The translations under genes were made by a program, and so were the position numbers. The notes beneath the pieces were generated by a model that had not been told where the DNA came from, searched no databases, and was given only the letters and a program-made list of their open reading frames with translations. Shown here piece by piece: positions 21,150-29,462 of a stretch of 35,026 nucleotides of DNA (the first letter of the stretch is position 1; each line of letters opens with the position of its first letter). Origin of the DNA: an uncultured Alphaproteobacteria bacterium (GTDB taxonomy: Bacteria; Pseudomonadota; Alphaproteobacteria; HIMB59; GCA-002718135); the NCBI GenBank assembly GCA_902582755.1, contig CACHSZ010000009.1, positions 1 to 35,026 on the forward strand. Reading direction: 5' to 3'.

Positions 21150-22187
21150 ATGAATAAAAATAAGAGAATAAATATTGTTGGTCTAGCTCAAAAACTTGGT
21201 TTATCCGTAAGTTCTGTTTCGAGAGCATTAAATGGTTATGACAATATATCACAGAGCACGAAGGATAAAATCTTTAGAACTGCAAAAAAATATAATTACT
21301 TTCCAGATTTAAATGCAAAAAGATTAGCTTCAAAAAAAAATGATACAATTGCTTTTATATCTGCAATAGATCCTGATGCGCCAGATCATGTTGTATTGCA
21401 GTTTCTTGCAGGAATAACTCTTGGAATCAAAAAAACCAACACTGAATTAATTACAAAATTTTGTTTAAATGAGAAAGAGGAAATGAATTATTTTAAAAAC
21501 CTTATTTCCACAGGTCAAGCAGATAAATTTATTTTTTATAGAATAAAAAAAAATGATGAAAGAGTGAATTATTTAAATCAAAGAGGTATTAAATTTGTCA
21601 CATGGGGCAGGACGAATAAACAATCAGAACATGCTTGGATTGATCTAGATAATCGTAAAAGCATAGAGATTCTAATGAACAAACTTTCAACTAATGGGCA
21701 TAAAAGAATTGCATTTATAAATGTACATCATAGTTATAATTATGGAGCTCAGAGGAAAAGAGCATACGAGAGTTTAATACATAAATTAAAACTAAAATCT
21801 TCTAAAGAATATTACCAAGATAGTTTAATTGAAACTGTTGAATCAGGATCAGCAATGACAGGTTATTTATTAAGTCTAAGAAATCCTCCTACTGCAATAA
21901 TTTGTTCTCATCTCCGTTTTTTTACGGGGTGCCTTTTAAGATGTCAGGAATTGAAACTAGAGGTTGGAAAAGATATATCTGTTGTAGGTTTTAATGATCA
22001 AGATAGTTATTTGAGTTCACAAAACCTTACATATATTTCTCATCCCTTAATGGAAATGGGTAAACAATCAGTTAAGATATTGCAAGATCTTGATCAAAAT
22101 TTATCTGTAAACAAAGTATCAACTTTAATTGAGCCTATATTGAATGAGGGCACAAGTGATAAAATTAAAAAATCTAAGTTAAGATAA
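21150..22187 (+). CDS. LacI family transcriptional regulator
   Basis: This is a repressor-type regulator with an N-terminal helix-turn-helix (INIVGLAQKLGLSVSSVSRALNGY, about residues 6-29) and the hinge-proximal YNYFPDLNAKRLASKK. A periplasmic-binding-protein-like effector domain follows (about residues 60-330, with HKRIAFINV, AIICSHLRFF and VVGFNDQDSYL). Length is 345 aa from the ATG at 21150. An in-frame TTG three codons upstream is less likely. It is divergent from the importer operon with a perfect operator between them, so it probably represses uptake until the imported sugar or a derivative binds. Its 3' end overlaps the convergent aldo/keto reductase gene by 9 bases. Confidence 0.94.
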   Translation: MNKNKRINIVGLAQKLGLSVSSVSRALNGYDNISQSTKDKIFRTAKKYNYFPDLNAKRLASKKNDTIAFISAIDPDAPDHVVLQFLAGITLGIKKTNTELITKFCLNEKEEMNYFKNLISTGQADKFIFYRIKKNDERVNYLNQRGIKFVTWGRTNKQSEHAWIDLDNRKSIEILMNKLSTNGHKRIAFINVHHSYNYGAQRKRAYESLIHKLKLKSSKEYYQDSLIETVESGSAMTGYLLSLRNPPTAIICSHLRFFTGCLLRCQELKLEVGKDISVVGFNDQDSYLSSQNLTYISHPLMEMGKQSVKILQDLDQNLSVNKVSTLIEPILNEGTSDKIKKSKLR

Positions 22188-23135
22188 ATTTAACCAATTC
22201 ATTTCTTCTTTTGTTAAAATAATATCTAAACAAGGTAATGTAGTATCAAGCTCATTAATTGTTCTAGGTCCTATTAAGGCAAAAGATGGAAAAGATTGGT
22301 TTAATGTCCAGCTTGCTGCAATATTATTTGCAGAGCATCCTTTTTTTTCTGCTAATTCAATAGCTCTTTTTTTTCTCTCCCTATTATCGTCGCTATCATA
22401 ACAACTAATAGGTCCACTAGAATTTTCGCCAGGTTTTCTCCAAGATGACTCAGCTTCTGTAATTTTTTTTTCTATTTCATTTGTTATTTTATCATCTAAA
22501 AAATAACCTCTTGCTTGGCTTGACCATGACATATGAGATTTTTGAGTGGTATTAAGATAATCTAAAATTTCATTATCATTTGATGATAAGCATCCATTCC
22601 AAAGTGGATTAATCATCTTAGCAAGAGCTAAATTATTATTTAAAATAGACATTTCTTGTTTATTATTTTTTTGCGCCCATTCATTTCCCTTTTTGAATCT
22701 TTCAATTGTCCAATTAGAACCTCCAAATATTTTGATTCTCCCTTTTTCTTTTTCTTCATTTAAAACATCAATAAACTCATCAACTGGATAATCATTATTA
22801 TCTCGATGCATAATATAAATGTCCACATAATCTGTTTTCATTCTTTCGAGAGAAATAGTTAACTGTTTTGAGATAGCTTCAGGGTTACAGTCAGGTGTAT
22901 GAGCGCCTTTACCTAATATTAGAATATCCTCTCTATTGTTATTTGTAAGCCATTGCCCTAAAACTTTTTCATGATTGCCGCCGCCATAAATAAATGCTGT
23001 ATCAAACATATTGCCGCCAACTTCAAGCCAATGATCCCATAACTTTGAAGCTTCATTAATATCATCTTGGTTATCACATCCCATTACAAGTTTAGATATG
23101 TCTTTGTCTATTCCTTCTATTCTATCGTATTTCAT
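22179..23135 (-). CDS. Aldo/keto reductase family oxidoreductase
   Basis: This is an NAD(P)H-dependent TIM-barrel reductase of 318 residues. The catalytic tetrad is visible: Asp45 and Tyr50 in MFDTAFIYGGG, Lys76 in ILGKGAH, and His110 in YIMHRD. NLALAKMINPLW and ALIGPRTINELD match the AKR cofactor region near the C-terminus. It is the last gene of the second importer operon. Its start overlaps the stop of the neighbouring Gfo/Idh/MocA gene by four bases (ATGA). It may reduce or re-oxidise a keto-sugar or aldehyde made by its neighbours. The substrate is unknown. It ends in a 9-base overlap with the convergent LacI-type gene. Confidence 0.9.
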   Translation of the reverse strand: MKYDRIEGIDKDISKLVMGCDNQDDINEASKLWDHWLEVGGNMFDTAFIYGGGNHEKVLGQWLTNNNREDILILGKGAHTPDCNPEAISKQLTISLERMKTDYVDIYIMHRDNNDYPVDEFIDVLNEEKEKGRIKIFGGSNWTIERFKKGNEWAQKNNKQEMSILNNNLALAKMINPLWNGCLSSNDNEILDYLNTTQKSHMSWSSQARGYFLDDKITNEIEKKITEAESSWRKPGENSSGPISCYDSDDNRERKKRAIELAEKKGCSANNIAASWTLNQSFPSFALIGPRTINELDTTLPCLDIILTKEEMNWLNLS

Positions 23136-24175
23136 ATTTCATCCTGTGGTAGTTTATAATTTACTTTCTCTCTCCAAGTATCAAGAGCTTTAAGATTTCC
23201 TAATGTATCTTCCCAAGTCATTGCTGGATAAGGAGGTTCAGTTTTTTCTTTTGCAATACATTGACTCGCAAGTTCTCCCTCAAAGAAAAAGAGATGTTCA
23301 GGTCCTTTAACATCAACTATTTCTTCATTTTCATTTTTATTTATAATAATTTTTGCATGGTATGGACCGCCATCTCTACCAGGCATCCAAGGGTCTGGTA
23401 ATTCAATTTTACCCTTTGAACCAATAATAACAGCATTATTTTTCATTGTTTCTCTAATGGCCGTAGATACTTTAGCTTTTATACCATTTTTAAATTCTAA
23501 ATTTGCATGAGCAATTTCATCGACACCTGTTTCTCCTATTTTTGCTTCAGCATCTAAAAATTTTGGTTCTGAAAATTTATCTCGTGTTGCTACTCCTGCT
23601 ATTAGTCTAGAAAAAGAAATTGGATATAGCCCAACATCAAGTATACCACCGCCTGCTAAATTTTTATTAAATAACCTGTGATCAGGTATAGTCTTACCCA
23701 TATCAAAACCAAAAGAGGCTTCAACAGATATTACATCTCCTATTATTTTGTTTTTAATTATATCAACTAGTTTTGGAATTTGTGGATGGCAACGATACAT
23801 AAAACCTTCCATATAAAAAACACCAGCTTCTCTTACCGCATCAATAATTTTCTTTCCTTCATTAAAATTTATAGCTCCAGGTTTCTCACAAAGAATGTGC
23901 TTGCCTTTACCAGCAGCTTTTATTGTCCATTCAGCATGTAGAGTATGAGGGGTGGAAATATATATAGCGTCTATGTGTTCTGAATTTATTATATCTTCAT
24001 AAGAATCAAATCTAAAATCAGGATGAATATCATATTTGTCCCCGAAATTTTTCCTGCGATCTTCACTTTTACTCGCTATGCTAACTAATTGTCCAGAATA
24101 GGAACCTTTTAATCCATCAGCAAAATTATTTGCAATATTTCCAGGGCCAATGATACCCCATTTAATTTTTTCCAT
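23132..24175 (-). CDS. Gfo/Idh/MocA family oxidoreductase (second copy)
   Basis: This NAD(P)-dependent sugar dehydrogenase has 347 residues. The Rossmann motif GIIGPGNIA is at about residues 8-16 and CEKPGAINF near 95-103, the family Glu-Lys-Pro. GGGILDVGLYPISFSRL near 175 places Tyr at the catalytic position, as in glucose-fructose oxidoreductase and dimeric dihydrodiol dehydrogenase. It lies between the PhyH-like gene (1-base gap) and the aldo/keto reductase gene (ATGA overlap). With the aldo/keto reductase it could form a two-step redox pair on one imported compound. It is not a recent duplicate of the 15022-16146 enzyme, since the sequences differ widely. Confidence 0.9.
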   Translation of the reverse strand: MEKIKWGIIGPGNIANNFADGLKGSYSGQLVSIASKSEDRRKNFGDKYDIHPDFRFDSYEDIINSEHIDAIYISTPHTLHAEWTIKAAGKGKHILCEKPGAINFNEGKKIIDAVREAGVFYMEGFMYRCHPQIPKLVDIIKNKIIGDVISVEASFGFDMGKTIPDHRLFNKNLAGGGILDVGLYPISFSRLIAGVATRDKFSEPKFLDAEAKIGETGVDEIAHANLEFKNGIKAKVSTAIRETMKNNAVIIGSKGKIELPDPWMPGRDGGPYHAKIIINKNENEEIVDVKGPEHLFFFEGELASQCIAKEKTEPPYPAMTWEDTLGNLKALDTWREKVNYKLPQDEI

Positions 24176-24176
24176 T

Positions 24177-25010
24177 TTATTTATTATTAGGTGTTAACAC
24201 ATTTTGATGAGGCATAACTATTTTTTTTTGAAATTTTGATAGTCTTGATAAAAGGTCTTTAGATGGTCTGTATGGATGCCTAAAGAAACCCCAAGAAGGT
24301 CCATATCTATAAACAACTATTCTTCTTTCACCTTTATTTATTCTTTTTGCTGATCCATGACAGAGTGAATCAACAAATAAAAGAGCATCTCCAGCTTTCA
24401 TATAAACTTCTTTAGCTCCTGTCATTCCTTCTGCTGAAGATACTTTGCCTCCTTTTAACATTTTATTATCTTTAAATTCAGGATGTACAATATTTGATTT
24501 ATGTGAAGATGGAATTATAACAGTTCCACCATCACCTGGACCAATATTTGTTAGTGCAAGAAGAATATTTACTTGTGAACAATGAAATTTTCCATTTTGA
24601 TATCTATAATGATTTCTTTGCAAACCCTCAGGATTACCGGAATGAATACCAATAGCTTCACCAGGTCCACGAATATTGGCGAAGTTTTCATCAATAAAAA
24701 GAGGTCCATGAAGATGATCAAAGGTACCCTTTCCTCCAACAAAATGTAACATATGATTTATCCATGATGGATGATCAATTAATTTTTCAAATGGTTTTCC
24801 AGCTTCATAAATTTGCTGAAGATTTAAACCCTCTTTTCCACCATAATTATGACCATGAACATAGCCTGCCCATTCATCGTTTTTGATATTTTTTAACTTA
24901 TCAAGAATATTATTGAGATCTTTTAGTTCTTTTTTATTTAATGCATTATTTATAATAAGGTATCCATTTAAATCAAAAAGATATTCATCAAGTTTTGAAA
25001 TTTTTTTCAT
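24177..25010 (-). CDS. Phytanoyl-CoA dioxygenase (PhyH)-like protein, H-x-G variant
   Basis: This is a 277-residue cupin-fold protein of the PhyH family, whose members are Fe(II)/2-oxoglutarate oxygenases. PhyH-like marks are NILLALTNIGPGDGGTVIIP (residues 148-167), SSHKSN, AGDALLFVDSLCHGSA with the distal His218, and ERRIVVYRYG with the Arg that normally binds 2-oxoglutarate. The first metal motif appears as His123-Ser-Gly125 where characterised oxygenases have His-x-Asp. A branch of uncharacterised bacterial PhyH proteins shares this H-[GS]-G and YRYxNG pattern, so the change seems family-wide rather than a local mutation. The substrate is unknown; the sugar-importer operon suggests a carbohydrate or polyol derivative. 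The gene begins after a 44-base A/T-rich gap and has no Shine-Dalgarno site. Confidence 0.85.
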   Translation of the reverse strand: MKKISKLDEYLFDLNGYLIINNALNKKELKDLNNILDKLKNIKNDEWAGYVHGHNYGGKEGLNLQQIYEAGKPFEKLIDHPSWINHMLHFVGGKGTFDHLHGPLFIDENFANIRGPGEAIGIHSGNPEGLQRNHYRYQNGKFHCSQVNILLALTNIGPGDGGTVIIPSSHKSNIVHPEFKDNKMLKGGKVSSAEGMTGAKEVYMKAGDALLFVDSLCHGSAKRINKGERRIVVYRYGPSWGFFRHPYRPSKDLLSRLSKFQKKIVMPHQNVLTPNNK

Positions 25011-25054
25011 TAAAGTATTGTGAAATAAAAAATTTATTTTTTCAATAAAAAATA

Positions 25055-26119
25055 TTAATTTATGACTGCTGTAAATTCTCCAGATTTATATTTTGTAGCC
25101 ATTGCTCCAAGAGAAATTGAATTAATCGAAGAAGCATTTCCTGCAGTTCCAAATTCTTGCAATCTACTTTTAACAACTTCTTTCATAGCATCCTTAGAGA
25201 GTAATAAATATTTACGAGGATCGAATTGTGAAGGATTCTCATGGAAGTATTTTCTTACTGCAGCAGTAGCAGCTAATCTTAAATCAGTATCAACGTTAAC
25301 TTTTCTTACGCCATGTTTTATGCCTTCTTGAATTTCAGAAACTGGTACACCATATGTCTCTTTAATTTTTCCACCATATTCATTAATAGTTTTTATTAAA
25401 TCTTGTGGAACCGAAGATGAGCCATGCATAACTAAATGTGTGTTTGGAAGTCTTGAATGTATTTCTTTTATTCTATCTATTGCTAAAATATCTCCAGTTG
25501 GTGGTCTAGAAAATTTATAAGCACCGTGGCTTGTACCAATTGCAATAGCTAATGCATCAACATTTGTAGCTTTAACGAAATCTGAAGCTTCATCAGGATC
25601 AGTTAATAGTTGATCATGATCAAGTTTACCTTCAGCACCAACTCCATCTTCTTTTTCACCTGTTCCAGTCTCTAAAGAGCCTAAACAGCCTATCTCCCCT
25701 TCAACTGAAACTCCTAATGCATGAGCCATATCAGTTGTTTCTTTTGTAACTCTTACATTATATTCAAAATCTGAAGGAGTTTTTTGGTCATCTAATAGTG
25801 AACCATCCATCATCACAGATGTAAAACCAAGTTCTATGCAGTTTTTACAATCTTTTGGAGAACCACCATGGTCTTGGTGCAAAACTGTTGGAATTTCTGA
25901 AAATTCATCCATTGCTGCTTCAACTAGTTTTTTCACAAAGATTGGTCCGGCATATTTACGTGCAGCACCTGAAGCTTGAAGTATTACGGGACTATTTAAT
26001 TCTTTAGCCCCTTCCATTATTGCTCTAATTGCTTCTAAATTATTTACATTGAATGCAGGTACACCATAATTATTTTCAGCAGCGTGATCTAAAAGTTGTC
26101 TAAGAGAAATTAAAGACAT
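25055..26119 (-). CDS. fba: Class II fructose-bisphosphate aldolase (CbbA/FbaA type)
   Basis: This zinc aldolase interconverts fructose-1,6-bisphosphate with dihydroxyacetone phosphate and glyceraldehyde-3-phosphate. It follows the proteobacterial CbbA-type pattern end to end: [20 protein letters not shown] at the N-terminus, [12 protein letters not shown] with the catalytic Asp83 and zinc His84, [22 protein letters not shown] with a zinc His, and [10 protein letters not shown] with the third. Length (354 aa) is full. It lies inside the second importer operon, 38 bases after the permease gene. It may be the cell's general glycolytic aldolase carried with a sugar operon, or act on the product of the local pathway. 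A tagatose-bisphosphate role is possible but not indicated by the sequence. Confidence 0.94.
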   Translation of the reverse strand: MSLISLRQLLDHAAENNYGVPAFNVNNLEAIRAIMEGAKELNSPVILQASGAARKYAGPIFVKKLVEAAMDEFSEIPTVLHQDHGGSPKDCKNCIELGFTSVMMDGSLLDDQKTPSDFEYNVRVTKETTDMAHALGVSVEGEIGCLGSLETGTGEKEDGVGAEGKLDHDQLLTDPDEASDFVKATNVDALAIAIGTSHGAYKFSRPPTGDILAIDRIKEIHSRLPNTHLVMHGSSSVPQDLIKTINEYGGKIKETYGVPVSEIQEGIKHGVRKVNVDTDLRLAATAAVRKYFHENPSQFDPRKYLLLSKDAMKEVVKSRLQEFGTAGNASSINSISLGAMATKYKSGEFTAVIN

Positions 26120-26157
26120 TGAGTTCTTTTATATTTTAAGAATTTAATTGCAACTAA

Positions 26158-27009
26158 TTATCCTTTAACTGCTCCAAATGTTAGTCCTTGGATAAATTGT
26201 CTTTGCAAAATAAAGAACATGATTACGGGAGGTAATGCTGCAACAACGGATCCTGCTGAAACTAAATTCCAAGCAGTTGTCCACTGACCTCTTAATACAT
26301 CTAAGCCAACAGTTATAGGTTTAACTGTATCACCCTGCGTTAAAATTAAAGCCCAAAAATAATCATTCCAAATAAAAGTAAATTCTAATACGCCTAATGC
26401 TGCAAGTGCAGGTATTGTTAAAGGAATAATTATTTTTCTATAAATTGTCCACTCTGTAGCTCCATCAGCTCTAGCAGCTTCAATAAGTTCAAACGGTAGT
26501 TCTTTAATAAAGTTTCTTAAAAAAAAAGTACAAAAACCTGTTTGAAAAGCAATATGGAAAATAATTAGACCCATATGACTATTATACATACCTAATTCTA
26601 TAGATATATTTCTAACGGGTATCATGAGTATTTGATATGGAACAAAATTTCCTGCAATAAACATTGCAAATACTAATAAGTTTAATTTGAACCGATGCAT
26701 AGCGAGCGAATAACCTGCAAGAGAACTCAAGAATAATGTTCCTATTACAGTTGGGATTGTAATAATAAGACTATTAAGGAAAAAACCTGCCATTTTTCCA
26801 TCTGCAAATACTTCAGCATAATTAGAAAGAAATGCTGTTTCTTTTGGGAAAGTCCAGTAATTACCTGCAAGAACATCTTCAAAAGTTCTAATCGAAGTAA
26901 GCATAACAGCGATTAGTGGTAATAACCAAATTAAAAGAGTGATTACAAGTATAACTCTGTATCCAATATTAATTTTTAAAGAATAATTTTGAATTGGTGT
27001 TGGAAACAT
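26158..27009 (-). CDS. Sugar ABC transporter permease (MalG-like), second importer
   Basis: This inner-membrane permease has 283 residues and six hydrophobic segments. The EAA-type coupling motif is LIEAARADGATEWTIYRKII (about residues 183-202), and the C-terminus RQFIQGLTFGAVKG is typical of MalG-like proteins. The ATG shares one base with the stop of the MalF-like gene (TAATG). No ATPase gene lies in this operon, so the complex probably uses an ATPase encoded elsewhere, perhaps at 16919-17992. Confidence 0.93.
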   Translation of the reverse strand: MFPTPIQNYSLKINIGYRVILVITLLIWLLPLIAVMLTSIRTFEDVLAGNYWTFPKETAFLSNYAEVFADGKMAGFFLNSLIITIPTVIGTLFLSSLAGYSLAMHRFKLNLLVFAMFIAGNFVPYQILMIPVRNISIELGMYNSHMGLIIFHIAFQTGFCTFFLRNFIKELPFELIEAARADGATEWTIYRKIIIPLTIPALAALGVLEFTFIWNDYFWALILTQGDTVKPITVGLDVLRGQWTTAWNLVSAGSVVAALPPVIMFFILQRQFIQGLTFGAVKG

Positions 27010-27923
27010 TATTTTTCTGACCTTTCGTTTTTAAATAAACGATACAAGAACCAAGCAATATAAATATCCATTATTAAAAAAAGGATAGTTGCTATAGCTG
27101 CACCGTATCCCATTCTGTAATTAAATAATGCCTCTTGATACATCTTATATGCTAAAACTTCTGAACTACCCCAAGGACCTCCAGCTGTCATTACAGCTAT
27201 TAAATCAAATGCTCTAAGTGCACCAACTAATGTTACAACGATAGCAATTAGAGTTGCTGCTCTTAATTGAGGTAATACCACGTGCCATAACATTGTAAAT
27301 CCAGACGCTCCATCTATTCTTCCAGCTTCAATCATTTCACGACTTACACCAGTCAAACCAGTAATATACAAAATCATTGTGTAAGCTATACCTGGAAAAA
27401 ATGATGCTATAATTATTCCATAAGTTGCTAGATTTTCATCTGCCAAAAAAGGTATTGGGTCTAAACCAAAAAAACTTAAGACATATGCTAGAGCTCCATA
27501 CTTAGGGTTATAAAACCAAGTAAATATAACTCCTATAACAACAGCATTTATTACGAAGGGAAAATAAAATAATGATTTAATATATCTTATACCTAAAATT
27601 TTTTGATTAACAAATAGAGCTAATGCCAAACCAATTGGAATTGCTAGTAAACTAAAAACTAACCATTTTATATTATTAAAAAGAGATACGTAAAATTCAT
27701 CATCATCAGTGAATAAAGTTATATAATTTTTAAAACCAACAAACTCCCAGTTAGGTTTTCCCGTACCTCTTACTCCATCCTTATCCATTCCATTCCACTC
27801 ATGAAAACTAACCCATATAGAATCAAAAATAGGATAAATTACATAAACTAAAAAAATAAAAATTGCTGGTGCAAGAAAAAGAAAGGGGGCTAATTTTAAC
27901 TGATTACGTTCCCAGAATGTCAT
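27009..27923 (-). CDS. Sugar ABC transporter permease (MalF-like), second importer
   Basis: This 304-residue membrane protein has an N-terminal FLFLAPAIFIFLVYVIYPIF segment and the long periplasmic loop of MalF-like permeases. The coupling motif is EMIEAGRIDGASGFTMLWHV (about residues 195-214), followed by MTAGGPWGSSEVLAYKMYQ. It starts 95 bases after the binding-protein stop. The gap contains a terminator-like hairpin, which should reduce expression relative to the binding protein. No Shine-Dalgarno site is apparent. Confidence 0.93.
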   Translation of the reverse strand: MTFWERNQLKLAPFLFLAPAIFIFLVYVIYPIFDSIWVSFHEWNGMDKDGVRGTGKPNWEFVGFKNYITLFTDDDEFYVSLFNNIKWLVFSLLAIPIGLALALFVNQKILGIRYIKSLFYFPFVINAVVIGVIFTWFYNPKYGALAYVLSFFGLDPIPFLADENLATYGIIIASFFPGIAYTMILYITGLTGVSREMIEAGRIDGASGFTMLWHVVLPQLRAATLIAIVVTLVGALRAFDLIAVMTAGGPWGSSEVLAYKMYQEALFNYRMGYGAAIATILFLIMDIYIAWFLYRLFKNERSEK

Positions 27924-27978
27924 TTAATTGTAATATCTCTTTCTATTAATTTTATAATATTAAATTTAAATAGTAGAA

Positions 27979-28008
27979 AAATAGAGGTGTAAGGTTACAC
28001 CTCTATTT
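27979..28008 (-). terminator. Terminator/attenuator hairpin after second binding-protein gene
   Basis: AAATAGAGGTGT (27979-27990) and ACACCTCTATTT (27997-28008) form a perfect 12-bp stem with a 6-base loop. In the minus-strand transcript the stem's final TTT continues into TT, giving a run of five T, as in an intrinsic terminator. It begins 10 bases after the binding-protein stop. Partial read-through would feed the permease genes. Confidence 0.75.
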
Positions 28009-28018
28009 AATATTTATT

Positions 28019-29239
28019 TTATAATGCTCCGTGAATTCTAGCTCTTTCTTTTTCTAGTCGAGCTCTAATTTTATCTTCACGGTCAGGTTTAACCATAAAC
28101 TCTTGGAAACCTTCCATTGCTGCACTTGCCATATCTGGATTTGAATCTCTATCCCAGAATTGAGCAATATCATCAGCAGCTGCAAGCATTTTTGCACCCA
28201 TTATTGAAAATCTATTTTCAGGTTTTGGAGCATTTTTGTTAGGACTTAACATGCCTGCAATTTTTGCCCATTCACCAGCTGCACCTGCATTTGACATGAA
28301 TGCTAAGAATTTTTTTGCATCCTCAACATTTTTTGCACCTGCAGGAATATGCATAGTATCAGTTGGCGCATCTTCAGCTACTCCCACACCCTCGTAGATT
28401 GTAGGGAATTGGAAAAAGTCCATTTGATCACCTATACCAGCAGCTTCAAATGTTGGTACATAAAAGTTACCAATTAAGTACATAGCAGCTTCACCATTGA
28501 TTTGTGGTGCTTGTGCATCTTGCCATGAGAAAGAAGCATGATCTTCAAGGAAGTATCCCGGATCAATTAATTCTCTCCAATGATCAAATACTGCATCTAA
28601 TCTTGGATCTTCATAACTTACTTTACCAGCAGTTAAATCCATATGGAACTGATAACCATTAATTCTTAAATTTAGGTAATCAAACCAACCACCTGCAGTC
28701 CAAAGGAATTTTGTACCAATAGTAATTGGAGTAATGCCATTCTTTTTAAGCATTGCGCAAACCCATTTAAATTCATCCCAATCTCTAGGAACATTTAAAC
28801 CAAGTTGGTCAAAAAGATCTTTTCTGTAGTACACACCCCATTGGTAGTAACCCCAAGGAACACCATATTGTTTTCCGTCTACAGTTAAAGAACCTTTTGT
28901 TGATGCCATTAAATCATTTAATCCTGCATCATCCCAAACATCACTAACATCCATGAATAAATTTTGATCAACAAAAAATTTCATTCTGTTTCCAGCAAAC
29001 CAAATTGCTACGTCTGGGGACTCAGCAGTAAGAAAGTTTCTTATTGCTGTTTTATAAGCTTCGTGTTCAAATTCATTTACAACAACTGTTACTTCCGGAT
29101 GAGCAGCTTTAAATGCTTCAACATATGAATTGAAACCTGCCATCGAAGATTCACCTGATTGGTTAGAGTTAATAACTAACGTACCAGCTGATGCTATAGT
29201 TGAGGTAAATAAAATTACTAAAGTTAATAATTTTTTCAT
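28019..29239 (-). CDS. Sugar ABC transporter substrate-binding protein, second importer
   Basis: This periplasmic CUT1 receptor has 406 residues with a signal peptide cut near IASA-GT (residue 18). LVINSNQSGESSMAGFNSYV, ESPDVAIWFAGNRMKFFVD, YYQWGVYYRKDLFDQLGL and GGWFDYLNLRINGYQFH are typical of COG1653 proteins for oligosaccharides or glycosides. The divergent GH4 alpha-galactosidase-like gene makes an alpha-galactoside a reasonable guess. It has only distant similarity to the first binding protein. GGGAGG four bases before the ATG gives a strong ribosome-binding site. It heads an operon of two permeases, aldolase, PhyH-like, Gfo/Idh/MocA and aldo/keto reductase genes, with an attenuator hairpin directly after it. 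Confidence 0.92.
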   Translation of the reverse strand: MKKLLTLVILFTSTIASAGTLVINSNQSGESSMAGFNSYVEAFKAAHPEVTVVVNEFEHEAYKTAIRNFLTAESPDVAIWFAGNRMKFFVDQNLFMDVSDVWDDAGLNDLMASTKGSLTVDGKQYGVPWGYYQWGVYYRKDLFDQLGLNVPRDWDEFKWVCAMLKKNGITPITIGTKFLWTAGGWFDYLNLRINGYQFHMDLTAGKVSYEDPRLDAVFDHWRELIDPGYFLEDHASFSWQDAQAPQINGEAAMYLIGNFYVPTFEAAGIGDQMDFFQFPTIYEGVGVAEDAPTDTMHIPAGAKNVEDAKKFLAFMSNAGAAGEWAKIAGMLSPNKNAPKPENRFSIMGAKMLAAADDIAQFWDRDSNPDMASAAMEGFQEFMVKPDREDKIRARLEKERARIHGAL

Positions 29240-29243
29240 TTTT

Positions 29244-29249
29244 CCTCCC
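29244..29249 (-). promoter_or_regulatory. Strong Shine-Dalgarno site of the second binding-protein gene
   Basis: GGGAGG lies 4 bases before the ATG at 29239. Together with the identical hexamer at 21056-21061 it is one of only two near-perfect ribosome-binding sites seen in the window. Confidence 0.85.
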
Positions 29250-29320
29250 GAAAATTAATAAGTTTTAGTAACATATCGGGGTATTTTTAAAATACTTAAT
29301 TTAAACTAAACACGGAAATT

Positions 29321-29397
29321 TGGTGGGCCCTCAGGGACTTGAACCCCGGACCACCCCGTTATGAGCGGGGCGCTCTAACCAACTGAGCTAAGAGCCC
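29321..29397 (-). tRNA. tRNA with anticodon CAU (elongator Met or Ile2)
   Basis: This is a 77-base cloverleaf with encoded 3' CCA. The acceptor stem GGGCTCT pairs with AGGGCCC through one G-T wobble, with A as the discriminator base. The D-loop has AGCTCAGTTGGTTAGAGC. The anticodon stem CCCCG/CGGGG holds the loop CTCATAA, giving anticodon CAU, and the T arm has GGTTCAAGTCC. The G1-C72 pair and the absence of the three-G/three-C anticodon stem exclude initiator tRNA. Elongator Met and lysidine-modified Ile2 both have anticodon CAU, and I cannot separate them by eye. It lies upstream of, and on the same strand as, the second binding-protein gene. Confidence 0.95.
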
Positions 29398-29462
29398 TAA
29401 AAAAGCCTTATATACAAAAAAAAAATTTAGTAATATGGTTTTTTTAATTATACATAAATTTA

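Noticed and set aside
29281-29295. GTATTTTTAAAATAC as an operator for the second importer
   Set aside because: It has an odd centre, lacks the CG step of LacI-family sites and consists almost only of A/T, so chance is likely. It is mentioned only as context.
29321-29397. Initiator tRNA-fMet
   Set aside because: The first acceptor pair is G-C rather than a mismatch, and the anticodon stem does not have the three consecutive G-C pairs of initiator tRNA.
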